From Cytobacillus suaedae (GTDB lineage Bacteria > Bacillota > Bacilli > Bacillales > Bacillaceae_L), in contig CP063163.1 of NCBI GenBank assembly GCA_014960805.1, positions 2,436,001 through 2,500,000 of the forward strand: 64,000 bases of DNA. Direction: 5' to 3'. Shown one piece after another: positions 43,601 through 52,138 of the stretch (positions are counted from its first letter, which is position 1; every line of letters starts with the position of its first letter). The notes under the pieces are model-generated. The model searched no databases. It saw only the letters and a program-made list of their open reading frames with translations, and was not told the DNA's origin. The position numbers and the translations under genes were made by a program.

Positions 43601-44158
43601 TTATGTAGTACAATCTTGTTTTTCCCATTCTTCAGCCAACATTCCATAGACATAATGGTCCACATAATGGTCGTAAAGCCATTCAGCATGTCTAATGCAC
43701 CCTTCATTTTTAAACCCTAGTTTTTCAGGGATACTTCTACTCTTTACATTCTGTGTTGCAACTCTAATTTCCACCTTATTAATCCTTAACTCATTAAATG
43801 CATACTCCGTTAGAGCTTTTGTTACTTTGGTCATGATCCCATTACCTTGGTATTCATGTCCTAACCAATACCCAATTTGTGCTGTTTTATTTGACCAATC
43901 AATACTATTGAAACTAGCAACTCCTATAATAAGATTTTTATAAAGAATCACTGTTGTTAAACTTTTACGCTCGGCAAATCCACTAAGGGTTATTTTAATA
44001 AATTCATTCGTATCCTCAGGTTTAGTCGTGTAATCCAACCAAGGCAGCCATTCACGCAAATAAGACCTTGATTGATCCGTTAACTCGAATAATCTTGCTC
44101 CATCATTTAAGTCTAATAATTTTAAAGAAAGCTCTTCATTTATTTTGTGTGTAAACAT
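43601..44158 (-). CDS. RimJ/RimL-type N-acetyltransferase
   Basis: 185 aa. RimJ/RimL subgroup of GNATs: LREWLPWLDYT near 30, IGYWLGHEYQGNGIMTKVTKAL (acetyl-CoA loop QGNGIM), KVEIRVATQNVKSRSIPEKLGF and EGCIRHAEW. Homologues acetylate ribosomal proteins or small amines. GGAGGAA before ATG. Confidence 0.88.
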   Translation of the reverse strand: MFTHKINEELSLKLLDLNDGARLFELTDQSRSYLREWLPWLDYTTKPEDTNEFIKITLSGFAERKSLTTVILYKNLIIGVASFNSIDWSNKTAQIGYWLGHEYQGNGIMTKVTKALTEYAFNELRINKVEIRVATQNVKSRSIPEKLGFKNEGCIRHAEWLYDHYVDHYVYGMLAEEWEKQDCTT

Positions 44159-44180
44159 GTTTTTCCTCCTGTGTTAATCA

Positions 44181-44366
44181 CTATTTCCTGTCTTTTAAAA
44201 AACCTATAAGCGAGGCACCTATGTAAAGACTACCTCCAATAATAGACAAAAATCCTGGTACCTTTAATGTATTATTTAAAATCACTAATAGGATACCTAT
44301 ATTCACCATGGAAAGGCCAACACAGAAAAAGGTAATCCAAGACTTCGATTTAAGGACCTTTTGCAT
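44181..44366 (-). CDS. Small two-helix membrane protein
   Basis: 61 aa, helices WITFFCVGLSMVNIGILLVI and LSIIGGSLYIGASLIGF, basic end FLKDRK. AAAGAGG before ATG. First of several similar short genes in tight succession. Confidence 0.55.
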   Translation of the reverse strand: MQKVLKSKSWITFFCVGLSMVNIGILLVILNNTLKVPGFLSIIGGSLYIGASLIGFLKDRK

Positions 44367-44383
44367 AGACTAAAACCTCTTTC

Positions 44384-44572
44384 CTAACTTCTTTTCTCAG
44401 AAAAATGTCTTCCGAAAACAAGTAAAATCGCACCCATTATCGGAATAATTCCCATTCCGAGAAAACCTACCTTTAACTCACCTGAAGCTAGATACACATA
44501 AATGATATTACCTAAAACAATAAGTCCACCTAAGGCCATTAATGAACTACTAATGTATACCATTATTTTCAT
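44384..44572 (-). CDS. Small two-helix membrane protein
   Basis: 62 aa. ATG at 44572 is preceded by GGAAGGAAG; the upstream frame to 44599 overlaps the previous gene more deeply. Two hydrophobic helices around a KVGFLGMG loop. It overlaps the 44550-44792 gene by 23 bp, so translation is coupled. Confidence 0.55.
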   Translation of the reverse strand: MKIMVYISSSLMALGGLIVLGNIIYVYLASGELKVGFLGMGIIPIMGAILLVFGRHFSEKRS

Positions 44573-44792
44573 TATTATTGCTTCCTTCCTTGGCTTCAAC
44601 TATTTTTCTAAGTTTAATAGCAACGATTCCAAAGTGTAAACTTAAACCAAAAGTAACTATACTTGCTGAAAATATCCTTACATTTACGTCTTGAAATGTT
44701 GACATATATACCGGAACTGCTAGAAATATAATGGCTAGGAAGAAAAATGTAATTGCTATTCTCATAAAGAAACGATCATTGAATTTGATCAT
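44550..44792 (-). CDS. Small membrane protein
   Basis: 80 aa, two helices (MRIAITFFFLAIIFLAVPVY and FSASIVTFGLSLHFGIVAI), then a charged tail. AGGAGGGG 8 bases before ATG. Function unknown. Confidence 0.55.
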   Translation of the reverse strand: MIKFNDRFFMRIAITFFFLAIIFLAVPVYMSTFQDVNVRIFSASIVTFGLSLHFGIVAIKLRKIVEAKEGSNNNENNGIH

Positions 44793-44864
44793 TCAAACCA
44801 CCCCTCCTAACAATAAAGCAAAATGAATGCATTAATAAATAATGACTTCTATTAATCTAACTTT

Positions 44865-45068
44865 TTATTTTTGGTTAACCATCTGAAGATATTCTTTAAG
44901 TAATATCACCGCACCTACAATAGCTGGCACTGCAGACACCCCTAAAATGAAATCAAAAACACTATCTGGATTCAAAAGTAAAGTTAAATTACCGACTCCC
45001 AATAATAAAAAAGCAATTCCAATGAACAGATAAAATGCAGGGGGTCTTTCTTCTTTTCTCGTTTTCAC
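44865..45068 (-). CDS. Small two-helix membrane protein
   Basis: 67 aa, helices FYLFIGIAFLLLGVGNLTLL and FILGVSAVPAIVGAVILL. GTG start with GAGGTG 6 bases upstream. The basic N-terminus KTRKEER indicates N-in topology. Confidence 0.55.
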   Translation of the reverse strand: MKTRKEERPPAFYLFIGIAFLLLGVGNLTLLLNPDSVFDFILGVSAVPAIVGAVILLKEYLQMVNQK

Positions 45069-45127
45069 TTCTTACACCTCTAACAATATAGTCTATATTT
45101 TGGTTGCAGAAACCAAAAATCCCTATA

Positions 45128-45373
45128 TTACTTTCTCTTTAATAACCTCTTAAAAATACACTTTACCACCCAAATAACAACAAGGATTAACGCTGTTTCA
45201 CATGCACTAAGTATCATTACAAAAAACAGTCTAACTAGATCTTCAAGTTCATTAAATCCATAATTAGTTAATTCCCACTCACTAAATATATTTTTACTAG
45301 CTATTAGAACAAATATAAAAGGGAACAACGTCCAGAAAAATTTAGAGATATTTTTAGGTAAATGTAATTCCAT
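45128..45373 (-). CDS. Small two-helix membrane protein
   Basis: 81 aa, helices FFWTLFPFIFVLIASKNIF and FFVMILSACETALILVVIWV, basic tail KRLLKRK. ATG at 45373 with GAGGGAG 5 bases upstream. Function unknown. Confidence 0.55.
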   Translation of the reverse strand: MELHLPKNISKFFWTLFPFIFVLIASKNIFSEWELTNYGFNELEDLVRLFFVMILSACETALILVVIWVVKCIFKRLLKRK

Positions 45374-45433
45374 AATAACTCCCTCTATACATCGTTCTAA
45401 CAAAAGATTATGTTGGACAATATATCGTATTTT

Positions 45434-46003
45434 CTATTTCTGTTTATACATAACAAGTCTTAATCCACTAACTTCAAACAACCATTCTTTGCTCAACATT
45501 AGCTCTTCCTTTTCAAAAAAGTAACCTATGTGCTCTTGGTAGCCATCTTCTTCATAACTTCCTTCACTCTTACCGAAATGACCGGGCTTACCTTGCTCAT
45601 CATAAGCATTTACTTCAATCAATCCTGTAGTAAATGTCCTATCTTCATTCAACCTGGGTAAGGTCAACATTGTTCCTTTTGGTGAGTTATACCGACTTTT
45701 TAGGCTCAGCATTATAATTACCTCATCCTTATTTGAAAGTGAATTTTCCCTTTCGATGATTTTAACTAAATCTATATTTGTGTTCTCTACTTCTGCAATT
45801 TCTAATGGTAAATCAAGACCACTTAGTATTTCTTCGGTTGTTAGCTTAAATTGTAGCTTTTCTTCGTAGTTTATTGTTTGCACTTCAAACTGGTCGAGGT
45901 TTTGAAAAATATAGTGTACACCTTGAGCCTTGGTAACTTGATAAAAAACAAACCCAATTAGTAATATAGCTATCCCAAAAGCCAGTAATCTTTTAATCTG
46001 CAA
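45434..46003 (-). CDS. Membrane-anchored extracytoplasmic protein
   Basis: 189 aa, one N-terminal anchor (LLAFGIAILLIGFVFYQVTK) and a 165-residue outer domain rich in Glu and Leu (for example YEEKLQFKLTTEEILSGLD). No family recognised. TTG start with AAAGGAG. Confidence 0.6.
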   Translation of the reverse strand: MQIKRLLAFGIAILLIGFVFYQVTKAQGVHYIFQNLDQFEVQTINYEEKLQFKLTTEEILSGLDLPLEIAEVENTNIDLVKIIERENSLSNKDEVIIMLSLKSRYNSPKGTMLTLPRLNEDRTFTTGLIEVNAYDEQGKPGHFGKSEGSYEEDGYQEHIGYFFEKEELMLSKEWLFEVSGLRLVMYKQK

Positions 46004-46166
46004 GGAGATCTCTCCTTTCGATTTCTACTTTTCATTTAACACTCATAAATCACCAGAACGTACTTTCTTAAACTTTTCTTAACCCTATATGTAAAGAATA
46101 CCATATCCATCCAGTTCAATTGTATTTTTATTCCAATTTATAAAACAAACATTTGATTAGATTGAG

Positions 46167-46667
46167 CTACTCATAATAACCATTCGATGCAGGAAGTTCT
46201 TTGTATTCTGGTTTTTCAATGACAATATTATGGATATACTCTTGAAGTTCAATTAATTTTAGGATGTCAGTAGGATACTCGCAATAGGTTTGGTAGTGAA
46301 TGGTTTTTGTCTCACTATTCATTTGTATGGTCCATTCAGTAAATGTTGGTGGTTCAGACATACACTCATTCTCCCTTTTTAAATCCAATTCAGCCATAAT
46401 ATTTATAGATCGCATTCCCTCATAGATCTTATTCATATCTTCATTAGAAAGCGTAATCTTTGCTTCTATAACTCCATCGACGACTAAGTCCTTTATCACC
46501 AAATCATTAAAGGTATCTATTTTTTGCTTTCCATATGTCCCATAGGTTAAGCTGAATTCAAAATCCTCCGGCATGACTGGGTTCATCTCTACATTAGAAC
46601 CCTTTGAGCACCCTATTAACACTAAAATCAAAGATAAGAACAAGATCAATTTATCTCTATATCTCAT
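46167..46667 (-). CDS. Lipoprotein of unknown function
   Basis: 166 aa. Lipobox VLIGC at residues 15-19. The mature part has a pattern FTEWTIQMNSETKTIHY seen in many Bacillus lipoproteins with an unnamed beta domain. ATG at 46667 with AAGAGGTG upstream; the longer frame to 46724 is not supported. Confidence 0.7.
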   Translation of the reverse strand: MRYRDKLILFLSLILVLIGCSKGSNVEMNPVMPEDFEFSLTYGTYGKQKIDTFNDLVIKDLVVDGVIEAKITLSNEDMNKIYEGMRSINIMAELDLKRENECMSEPPTFTEWTIQMNSETKTIHYQTYCEYPTDILKLIELQEYIHNIVIEKPEYKELPASNGYYE

Positions 46668-46697
46668 AGTTTCACCTCTTTTTATACATGAATAGTC

Positions 46698-46728
46698 TAC
46701 AAAAAAAGAGTTGAATTTAATCAACTCA
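46698..46728 (-). terminator. Terminator of the 46.7-kb gene
   Basis: GAGTTGATTAAATTCAACTC stem-loop followed by T7 on the minus strand, at the stop codon. Confidence 0.8.
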
Positions 46729-46730
46729 CA

Positions 46731-47096
46731 CTACTTTAAGTTCTGATAATATTCTTCAGGGTTTGATATCTTATTTTCAATGAAAAAGCGCGAATGGTGC
46801 TTGAACATATCAATATATGATTCTAAATCCATCGCTTTGTCACCTAGGGCATCTAAATTACTATCAATCTCTACTGCATCTGTTTTCATATCAACAACAA
46901 CAGTCATATACGTTTTATCCCTATAGGTTACAGTACAAGTTACCTTTTGATTTTCTAGGTCAACATTAGTATATTCATGTTGTACTCCTGTCGATTTATA
47001 AATGGTATAACCAACTTGGGTTCTTCTTTTAAGTATGTAGAAGCTTATAATTAGAACAACGATTATGATTAATAATAAACTGTATAATATATCCAC
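46731..47096 (-). CDS. Membrane-anchored hypothetical protein
   Basis: 121 aa, one N-terminal helix (LYSLLLIIIVVLIISFYILK), then a beta-rich domain (TVTYRDKTYMTVVVDMKTDA). GTG at 47096 fits AAGGTG upstream better than the GTG at 47105. No family recognised. Confidence 0.55.
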   Translation of the reverse strand: MDILYSLLLIIIVVLIISFYILKRRTQVGYTIYKSTGVQHEYTNVDLENQKVTCTVTYRDKTYMTVVVDMKTDAVEIDSNLDALGDKAMDLESYIDMFKHHSRFFIENKISNPEEYYQNLK

Positions 47097-47112
47097 TTCA
47101 TTCACCTTAACA

Positions 47113-47577
47113 TCATTTCTTTAAAAATATAAACCTATCATTACGTTCAACTTCAAAAAGCAAATCATCATCAATTTTAAGGATAGAAGCTACATCATTA
47201 TAAGGGCCTCCGGAATAACTCAGTCCATATCCAATAGTATCTGGGTACCCGTATACATAACAAACGACTTTTCCTTCCTTTAAAAAGACAATTTGGTTCA
47301 TGCCTTCACTAACCGTTTCAGAAATAGTATCCCATTCGTACCCGACTGTCTTATACACGGTTTCTTTTGGTGTGTAGGGATAAAAGAAATACACTTTGTC
47401 CCACTCAAAAGGGGTTATCTCTGTTAAATGTATTGATTCTACAGACTCATCCATTTGAGATACCTTTTCTTTGAGTAGCTTTGCATTTACATCCCATACG
47501 TCTCTATCAAGCTGAGTTAAACCCAAAAGGCATATCATACCTACAACAATGAATAGTAATGTAATTTTGTCTTTCAT
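47113..47577 (-). CDS. Membrane-anchored hypothetical protein
   Basis: 154 aa, N-terminal helix (ITLLFIVVGMICLLGL), outer domain with FEWDKVYFFYPYTPKE and QIVFLKEGKVVCYVYGYP. Similar proteins with an EWDKxYxFxPYT motif are common in Bacillus and unnamed. ATG at 47577 chosen; ATG at 47589 also possible. Confidence 0.6.
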   Translation of the reverse strand: MKDKITLLFIVVGMICLLGLTQLDRDVWDVNAKLLKEKVSQMDESVESIHLTEITPFEWDKVYFFYPYTPKETVYKTVGYEWDTISETVSEGMNQIVFLKEGKVVCYVYGYPDTIGYGLSYSGGPYNDVASILKIDDDLLFEVERNDRFIFLKK

Positions 47578-47701
47578 TCGAATAACCATCCCTAATCTCA
47601 AATATACTTGTAAATACATCATCTGACTTATCTAAATATTATAACTAATTATAATGGTACCATATATTCACTTACTCATGTTTACTATATTGAAAACCAT
47701 A

Positions 47702-47729
47702 TAAAAAAAGAGTTGTTTATCCAACTCTT
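47702..47729 (-). terminator. Terminator of the alkyltransferase-like gene
   Basis: AGAGTTGGATAAACAACTCT stem-loop followed by T7 on the minus strand, 2 bases past the stop. Confidence 0.8.
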
Positions 47730-47730
47730 C

Positions 47731-48036
47731 CTAAGGATGCCACTGATATTTTGTTAGGTCGATCTTTCCATGCAAACCTATTTGGACACCTTCCATTTCT
47801 AAATTCATTCGCTGCTCATTAAAAGACTCATCATCCTGTAAAGCAATCTCCCCTTTTCCATTTATCACACGATGCCAGGGTAGACCGTGCTTCTTACTCA
47901 TCGAATGAAGAATTCGCACAACCTGGCGAGCTGCCCTTGGACTACCCGCAACACTAGCTACTTGCCCATAGGTCATTACCCTACCAGCAGGTATACTTTT
48001 GATTATTTCAATTACTTTTTCCGTAAATGGAGTCAA
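47731..48036 (-). CDS. Alkyltransferase-like (ATL) DNA-lesion-binding protein
   Basis: 101 aa. MGMT C-terminal domain fold: VMTYGQVASVAGSPRAARQVV carries the helix-turn-helix and arginine finger. The active-site motif is PWHRVIN, with Trp replacing the acceptor Cys of PCHRV, which defines ATL proteins. They bind O6-alkylguanine without repairing it and flag it for nucleotide excision repair. TTG start with GGAAAGGAA. Confidence 0.9.
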   Translation of the reverse strand: MTPFTEKVIEIIKSIPAGRVMTYGQVASVAGSPRAARQVVRILHSMSKKHGLPWHRVINGKGEIALQDDESFNEQRMNLEMEGVQIGLHGKIDLTKYQWHP

Positions 48037-48051
48037 TGTTACGTTCCTTTC

Positions 48052-48768
48052 CTATGTATTACGTTTGATTATTTTGTTTTTAGCTAAAAAGGCAATAAAT
48101 ACTAACAATAAAATAACGGTTATAGGATATAGATACCAAAAGCTATTACCATTTAAAAACATACTCTCAGAAGAGTATTGTGGTGTTTCCTCAATATAGG
48201 ACTGCAAGAAGGCTAACTCCTCAATAAATGCCTGCTCCATTTCCTCCTCGTTTACAACCTCTCGATTAAGGTTATCCTCCCAATAGACAACCTTTAGAGG
48301 TACAATAGCACTTGGATTAATGGGATAAAAGTGCCCATTTTTCTCTTCTAAAAAGAAAACGATATCACTTACCTTAGTCGCTAATCCTGCTTCCATTTGC
48401 TCTATAATTTCATCTAGACGGTATTCACTTGAACTTATGATATAGTCTGTTTTATTGTGATTAGTGCTTTTACTAGGTCCTGGAGTTGAGACTAATATTG
48501 TAGCTCCTTGTGACTTACCTTTCAAATAGGATGTAACAGCTATTTCCCATTCAGTATGTCCAACCTCAAAATTCCCAATTTCAGGGTCAGTCACCTTTTC
48601 AAACCTTACGTTAACCTCACCATTATTTTTACCAATAATGACTACGTCTGCCCTCTCTATCATCTCTTCATAAGTAAGATTCTCATACAATGTAGCTTGC
48701 ACCGATTGATTCATAATAATAAATGATAAAATTAAAAAGAAAAACACTTTTTTATATATAGATACCAA
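48052..48768 (-). CDS. Exported, C-terminally anchored protein
   Basis: 238 aa. Signal peptide (VFFFLILSFIIMNQSVQA), a 170-residue domain with MIERADVVIIGKNNGEVNV, TSYLKGKSQGATILVSTPG, and a C-terminal transmembrane helix plus basic tail. The ADVVxxGK...LKG...TPG pattern echoes the TIMP-like 42.2-kb protein. TTG at 48768 after GGAGGAGGGG; an ATG at 48798 would put the ribosome site inside the gene. Confidence 0.6.
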   Translation of the reverse strand: MVSIYKKVFFFLILSFIIMNQSVQATLYENLTYEEMIERADVVIIGKNNGEVNVRFEKVTDPEIGNFEVGHTEWEIAVTSYLKGKSQGATILVSTPGPSKSTNHNKTDYIISSSEYRLDEIIEQMEAGLATKVSDIVFFLEEKNGHFYPINPSAIVPLKVVYWEDNLNREVVNEEEMEQAFIEELAFLQSYIEETPQYSSESMFLNGNSFWYLYPITVILLLVFIAFLAKNKIIKRNT

Positions 48769-48952
48769 TCTACCCCCTCCTCCATCTAATATTGACATAA
48801 TATTCCGTTTATTATTGAATAAAAAAAGAGCGTAAATTTTTCAATAAAAAATGATCTATTAATGCAAACTATTCTGCAATATTCTTTTGTAACCTCATAA
48901 TCTTAGTTTTTATCAAACTAGTTAATGAATATGCAAAACTCATATAATTTTC

Positions 48953-49177
48953 TTAAGTTTTTAATTCCATTCTACCACCACATTTTACACACTTATGTTC
49001 TGTTTCAATTAACCCCACCACTTTATGTGAGTGTAGTAATTTTTTTACTTCTTTTCCACAAAGAAGACATGTTGGTACGTCGTATAAAAATGATTTGGAT
49101 TTTTTTAATACAACGTACGTTGCTCCGCCAACTACTAAGAATGTTAATCCCAAAAGAATAAACACCATAAACATCAT
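48953..49177 (-). CDS. Small membrane protein with zinc-ribbon tail
   Basis: 74 aa. N-terminal helix (FMVFILLGLTFLVVGGATYV), then two CxxC knuckles, TCLLCGKE and HKCVKCGGR, about 25 residues apart, a likely zinc ribbon in the cytoplasm. GGAAGTG before ATG. No family recognised. Confidence 0.65.
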   Translation of the reverse strand: MMFMVFILLGLTFLVVGGATYVVLKKSKSFLYDVPTCLLCGKEVKKLLHSHKVVGLIETEHKCVKCGGRMELKT

Positions 49178-49337
49178 TTATAACACTTCCCTGTTCCAAA
49201 GTCTTAGTTTAATAATAATGTATTTTTAAAATAATGTTACCAACACTTTGTTATTGCCTTGCGATTTTTATAAAAATGGGTTTCTCAAAACTTCCTATGT
49301 ACAACGATTCTCTATTTGATTTTACTAAAACTACATA

Positions 49338-49865
49338 TCATTTGAAATTTATATCATTTTTTAAAAACTTTTGTTGTATTCTACCTATTTCCTGAACTAG
49401 TACCTTGTTTATTTCAAGTGTTTCTTCTTTTCCATCATTAAAAGTTAGGTGTATTTTTCTAAGTGGTTCATTATTCTTATCAATATAGGCTGCCTCAGTA
49501 ATATCAGTCCAACTATAAGTTTGTTTAGTTATATTACTAATAACGATACCTTCATCAGAAACAAGTGTATAATAGCCAAGATTCGAAAGATAACCAGTAG
49601 TAATAGATACTACCAAAAATAAAATTCCCAAATAGTTTAATTTCTTGTTATAAGAGAGCATCCCGATGCAAAATAAAGTGAAAAACCCAGTAGCAACAAA
49701 TGTTAAGATGTTTGCTAAAAACGCAGTTAAGATTAAAAATGTATCTCCGTGTTTAAACAGAACGAATTGAACAAGATTTGGACCAAAAAAACCACTTGAA
49801 GTACCTGAAATAAAAACGATGATTAATAATACTAACCAAAAGACCTTATCATCCTTACGATGCAT
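49338..49865 (-). CDS. Membrane protein of unknown function
   Basis: 175 aa, three transmembrane helices followed by a soluble C-terminal domain (SDEGIVISNITKQTYSWTDI, LRKIHLTFNDGKEETLEI) resembling a PH-like fold. ATG at 49865 has GGGGGAGTG upstream; the frame to 49997 lacks a site. Confidence 0.6.
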   Translation of the reverse strand: MHRKDDKVFWLVLLIIVFISGTSSGFFGPNLVQFVLFKHGDTFLILTAFLANILTFVATGFFTLFCIGMLSYNKKLNYLGILFLVVSITTGYLSNLGYYTLVSDEGIVISNITKQTYSWTDITEAAYIDKNNEPLRKIHLTFNDGKEETLEINKVLVQEIGRIQQKFLKNDINFK

Positions 49866-50057
49866 AATGACACTCCCCCTCATTCCTTTTATTTTATATA
49901 CGAGTATAATTAATAAAGGTTCCCAATAATACTGAAAATTGTGATTAAGATAAAAAATTATAAAACCAAAGTTAATAGACTTTATTTTCCACAGCAATTA
50001 TTTACATAGCGTAAAAGACTAAGAGATGTTTTTCCAAACCCAGCTTGCGAAAACTAC

Positions 50058-50100
50058 GGAAAAAAGGGACTTATCCTTTATCAAGATAAGACCCTGTTAG
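50058..50100 (-). terminator. Terminator-like hairpin
   Basis: GGGTCTTATC/GATAAGTCCC stem with T6 on the minus strand. It lies about 200 bases beyond the 50.3-kb gene, past a palindromic element. Confidence 0.65.
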
Positions 50101-50147
50101 AGAAAAAAACTATTTTTAATAAATTCCCCCATATTTCCAACACTATA

Positions 50148-50292
50148 AATACACCGTTTCAAATTCTTAACTACAAACTAATTAAAGCGACTAACTCCCT
50201 AATCAGCTTATAAACATTACTGCTGCCCATGACGAAAAAAGTGCTGTTTTATATTCGGCAACGCTCCCGTTAGATCACTTTTAAAAATAGGT
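50148..50292 (-). repeat. Palindromic gene-end element(s), compound
   Basis: Minus strand: GATCTAACGGGAGCGTTGCC close to the gene end, then CTGATTAGGGAGTTAGTCGC. Two first-arm words in tandem suggest two collapsed copies. The rest of the 438-bp gap (49866-50303) holds no gene. Confidence 0.5.
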
Positions 50293-50303
50293 CAGTTTAT
50301 TAC

Positions 50304-50834
50304 TTAACTTAACATGTGTACATAACCCACCTTGTGAAGAACTATACCTATAATGGATAATGTTATCCCCAGATAAAATGTCCAAGGATTTTGACCACTG
50401 CTTTTATCTAATGTACCAAACGTTAAGATCCCGATTAACAATGAAATTATGGGAACAAATAAAAGTTGAGGACCAAAAAGAAATCCAGCACCTCCCAAAA
50501 GTAAAGTAATTAATCCAAACATATTTTCGGAAGGTATTGCATCTAACTCTTCTTTTTCTTCTACTGTTAAGTCTTCATCACCCGAGAAAAACCCCGCTGT
50601 AGATTTACTCATTTTCGTTAGTTTAGGTTTTATATTTATAAGCAATTTTCCTAATCCTATTGCACAAAGAGAAATTAGAAAGTTGAAGATTATCTCAACA
50701 AACATCAATCTATTTGCTTCCGCGGAATATAATTCTCCAACAAACACACTTATAATAATTACAAGGAATATGTTCATTTTTTCAAACCGAAACCTTAGTG
50801 TTAAACTTATAATAAATACCACTATTGAACCCAT
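50304..50834 (-). CDS. Polytopic membrane protein
   Basis: 176 aa, about five transmembrane helices and a central loop FSGDEDLTVEEKEELD. No family recognised. TTAGGGG upstream of ATG. Followed within about 15 bases by a palindromic element. Confidence 0.55.
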   Translation of the reverse strand: MGSIVVFIISLTLRFRFEKMNIFLVIIISVFVGELYSAEANRLMFVEIIFNFLISLCAIGLGKLLINIKPKLTKMSKSTAGFFSGDEDLTVEEKEELDAIPSENMFGLITLLLGGAGFLFGPQLLFVPIISLLIGILTFGTLDKSSGQNPWTFYLGITLSIIGIVLHKVGYVHMLS

Positions 50835-50864
50835 AAAATCCCCTAAAATAATAAATATCCCCCT

Positions 50865-51044
50865 TTATTCAACGTCTCCGTCTCTAAGCCTTTGATCCAA
50901 TCCGTTATTAGCACTACCACGCAATCTGCTTGTTTTAACAATAACCACAATGAAGAGTATGTACCAGCAATATAACCAATTAAAAGTGCTATTGAAAAGA
51001 GACGCAATGATTCTACCAAAGAAGAAATAAAGTAAGCGTAACAA
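50865..51044 (-). CDS. Small membrane protein, possibly partial
   Basis: 59 aa from a TTG. Hydrophobic core LYFFFGRIIASLFN and WLYCWYILFIVVIV, hydrophilic end KTSRLRGSANNGLDQRLRDG. The tail looks like a genuine coding end, but a stop sits two codons before the TTG and there is no ribosome site, so the 5' end may have been lost at the junction with the T-box relic. Confidence 0.4.
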   Translation of the reverse strand: MLRLLYFFFGRIIASLFNSTFNWLYCWYILFIVVIVKTSRLRGSANNGLDQRLRDGDVE

Positions 51045-51091
51045 TATTTACTGTAGATGGATATTTTCAGGACGTTAGCATATTATTTATT

Positions 51092-51216
51092 TTCAATATT
51101 CTCCCACACATGGCATTACGTCAAGACATAGACCTTTATAAAAAAGAGAAAATTAAAAAATCCCCCCCCAAGACTTTATAGTCTTGAGGACGAGATTTTA
51201 TCATCGTGGTGCCATG
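51092..51216 (-). promoter_or_regulatory. Orphan T-box expression platform (relic of the MFS leader)
   Basis: Minus strand: TGGCACCACGATGATAAAAT, then CTCGTCCTCAAGACT...AGTCTTGGGGGGGGATTTTTT-type terminator parts, TTTATAAAGGTCTATGTCTT, GGGAGAATATTGAA. This matches the MFS leader at 58.7-58.8 kb over about 120 bases, including the ribosome site and TTG, but the T-box core is mutated (CCGCG to CCACG), no stem I is visible and the reading frame ends at once. Confidence 0.75.
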
Positions 51217-51361
51217 TATCAGATAAAGGTTGTTATGGAAACACTTAATAAACCAGGGTCCTACTTTAAATTTTGAAAGAATTAAAACTATGACAACCAT
51301 TTTCGATTATCACCCTCTTTAGTTAGAGGTAAAGAATTTATAAGCTATTGTTACTATTACT

Positions 51362-51595
51362 CTACTTACTAATTATTTTTATTTCATTAATAGGAAAATA
51401 CACAATATTTGTTGTTCCTATAACCTTTTCTATTGGAATAGCCCCAATATGACGACTGTCCATACTACCTTGCCTATTATCGCCCATAACGAATAAATGT
51501 CCTTCTGGAACTACATTACTACCCACAGGAGTTTCTCGTAATGTAAACGAAAGCTCAAACGATATAGGGTGGAATAGAGTTGACGCACTTATCAT
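51362..51595 (-). pseudogene. Signal peptidase I fragment
   Basis: 77 codons. From residue about 28 it matches the C-terminal half of type I signal peptidases: VPEGHLFVMGDNRQGSMDSR (box D/E, GDNRxxSxDSR) and HIGAIPIEKVIG, IVYFPINEI. The membrane anchor and the catalytic Ser and Lys are missing; the first 27 residues are unrelated. GAGG precedes the ATG, but the product cannot be an active peptidase. Confidence 0.8.
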
Positions 51596-51644
51596 AAATA
51601 AACCTCATTTCAGTTCTTTCATTGGTCAAATTATCTATTCTATT

Positions 51645-51702
51645 TCAACTAATCTGCTCGGTTAGCAAGAGCAATTGCTCTTATTGACAATCCCAGGATA
51701 GG
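51645..51702 (-). repeat. Palindromic gene-end element (half)
   Basis: Minus strand: TTGTCAATAAGAGCAATTGC, TCTTGCTAACCGAGCAGATT, AGTTGAA. The second half of the family is intact; the first arm is replaced. It lies 17 bases after the 51.7-kb gene. Confidence 0.65.
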
Positions 51703-51718
51703 TCAATAATGATTTAGT

Positions 51719-51979
51719 TTACATTTGGATTTTCATAGTAAAGTAATCTATTAGTAATCCTAGAATAATTATTATAATCCCTATGAGGAAATTTACTTTT
51801 TTCTCGTTTATTCCAGTTTTCTCACATAGATATATCGGAATTCCTATTGAGCCTAAATATTGTAAGCTGTTGAGAATGTAATTTTCTTTAAACATAATTA
51901 TATTTGGGTAATATTGATAAATTCCTGAAACTAACCCAAATATAAAAAGCATCAATGGTATTCTTAATTTCCACTTCAT
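51719..51979 (-). CDS. Small membrane protein
   Basis: 86 aa, three hydrophobic helices (LMLFIFGLVSGIYQYY; NSLQYLGSIGIPIYL; VNFLIGIIIIILGLLIDYF). AAGGGGGAAG before ATG. No family recognised. Confidence 0.55.
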   Translation of the reverse strand: MKWKLRIPLMLFIFGLVSGIYQYYPNIIMFKENYILNSLQYLGSIGIPIYLCEKTGINEKKVNFLIGIIIIILGLLIDYFTMKIQM

Positions 51980-52033
51980 CGTTACTTCCCCCTTATGATG
52001 AATAGTATTTAAGAAACAAGACTCAAGGTTAAC

Positions 52034-52138
52034 TTAAACCAAAAATACGACTAAGGAAACAATAGCTCCCCCAAAAGCAACAACCACAGAGCCTAACAAT
52101 AATGGATTTAAATAGATACCAAATTCATCTGTCTTCAT
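52034..52138 (-). CDS. Possible 34-aa membrane peptide
   Basis: ATG to TAA: a charged start KTDEFGIYLN and one helix LLLGSVVVAFGGAIVSLVVF. Weak ribosome site (TTAGGCT). It could be a real micro-membrane protein or a remnant. It occupies part of the 296-bp gap 51980-52275, which otherwise holds nothing clear. Confidence 0.35.
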   Translation of the reverse strand: MKTDEFGIYLNPLLLGSVVVAFGGAIVSLVVFLV

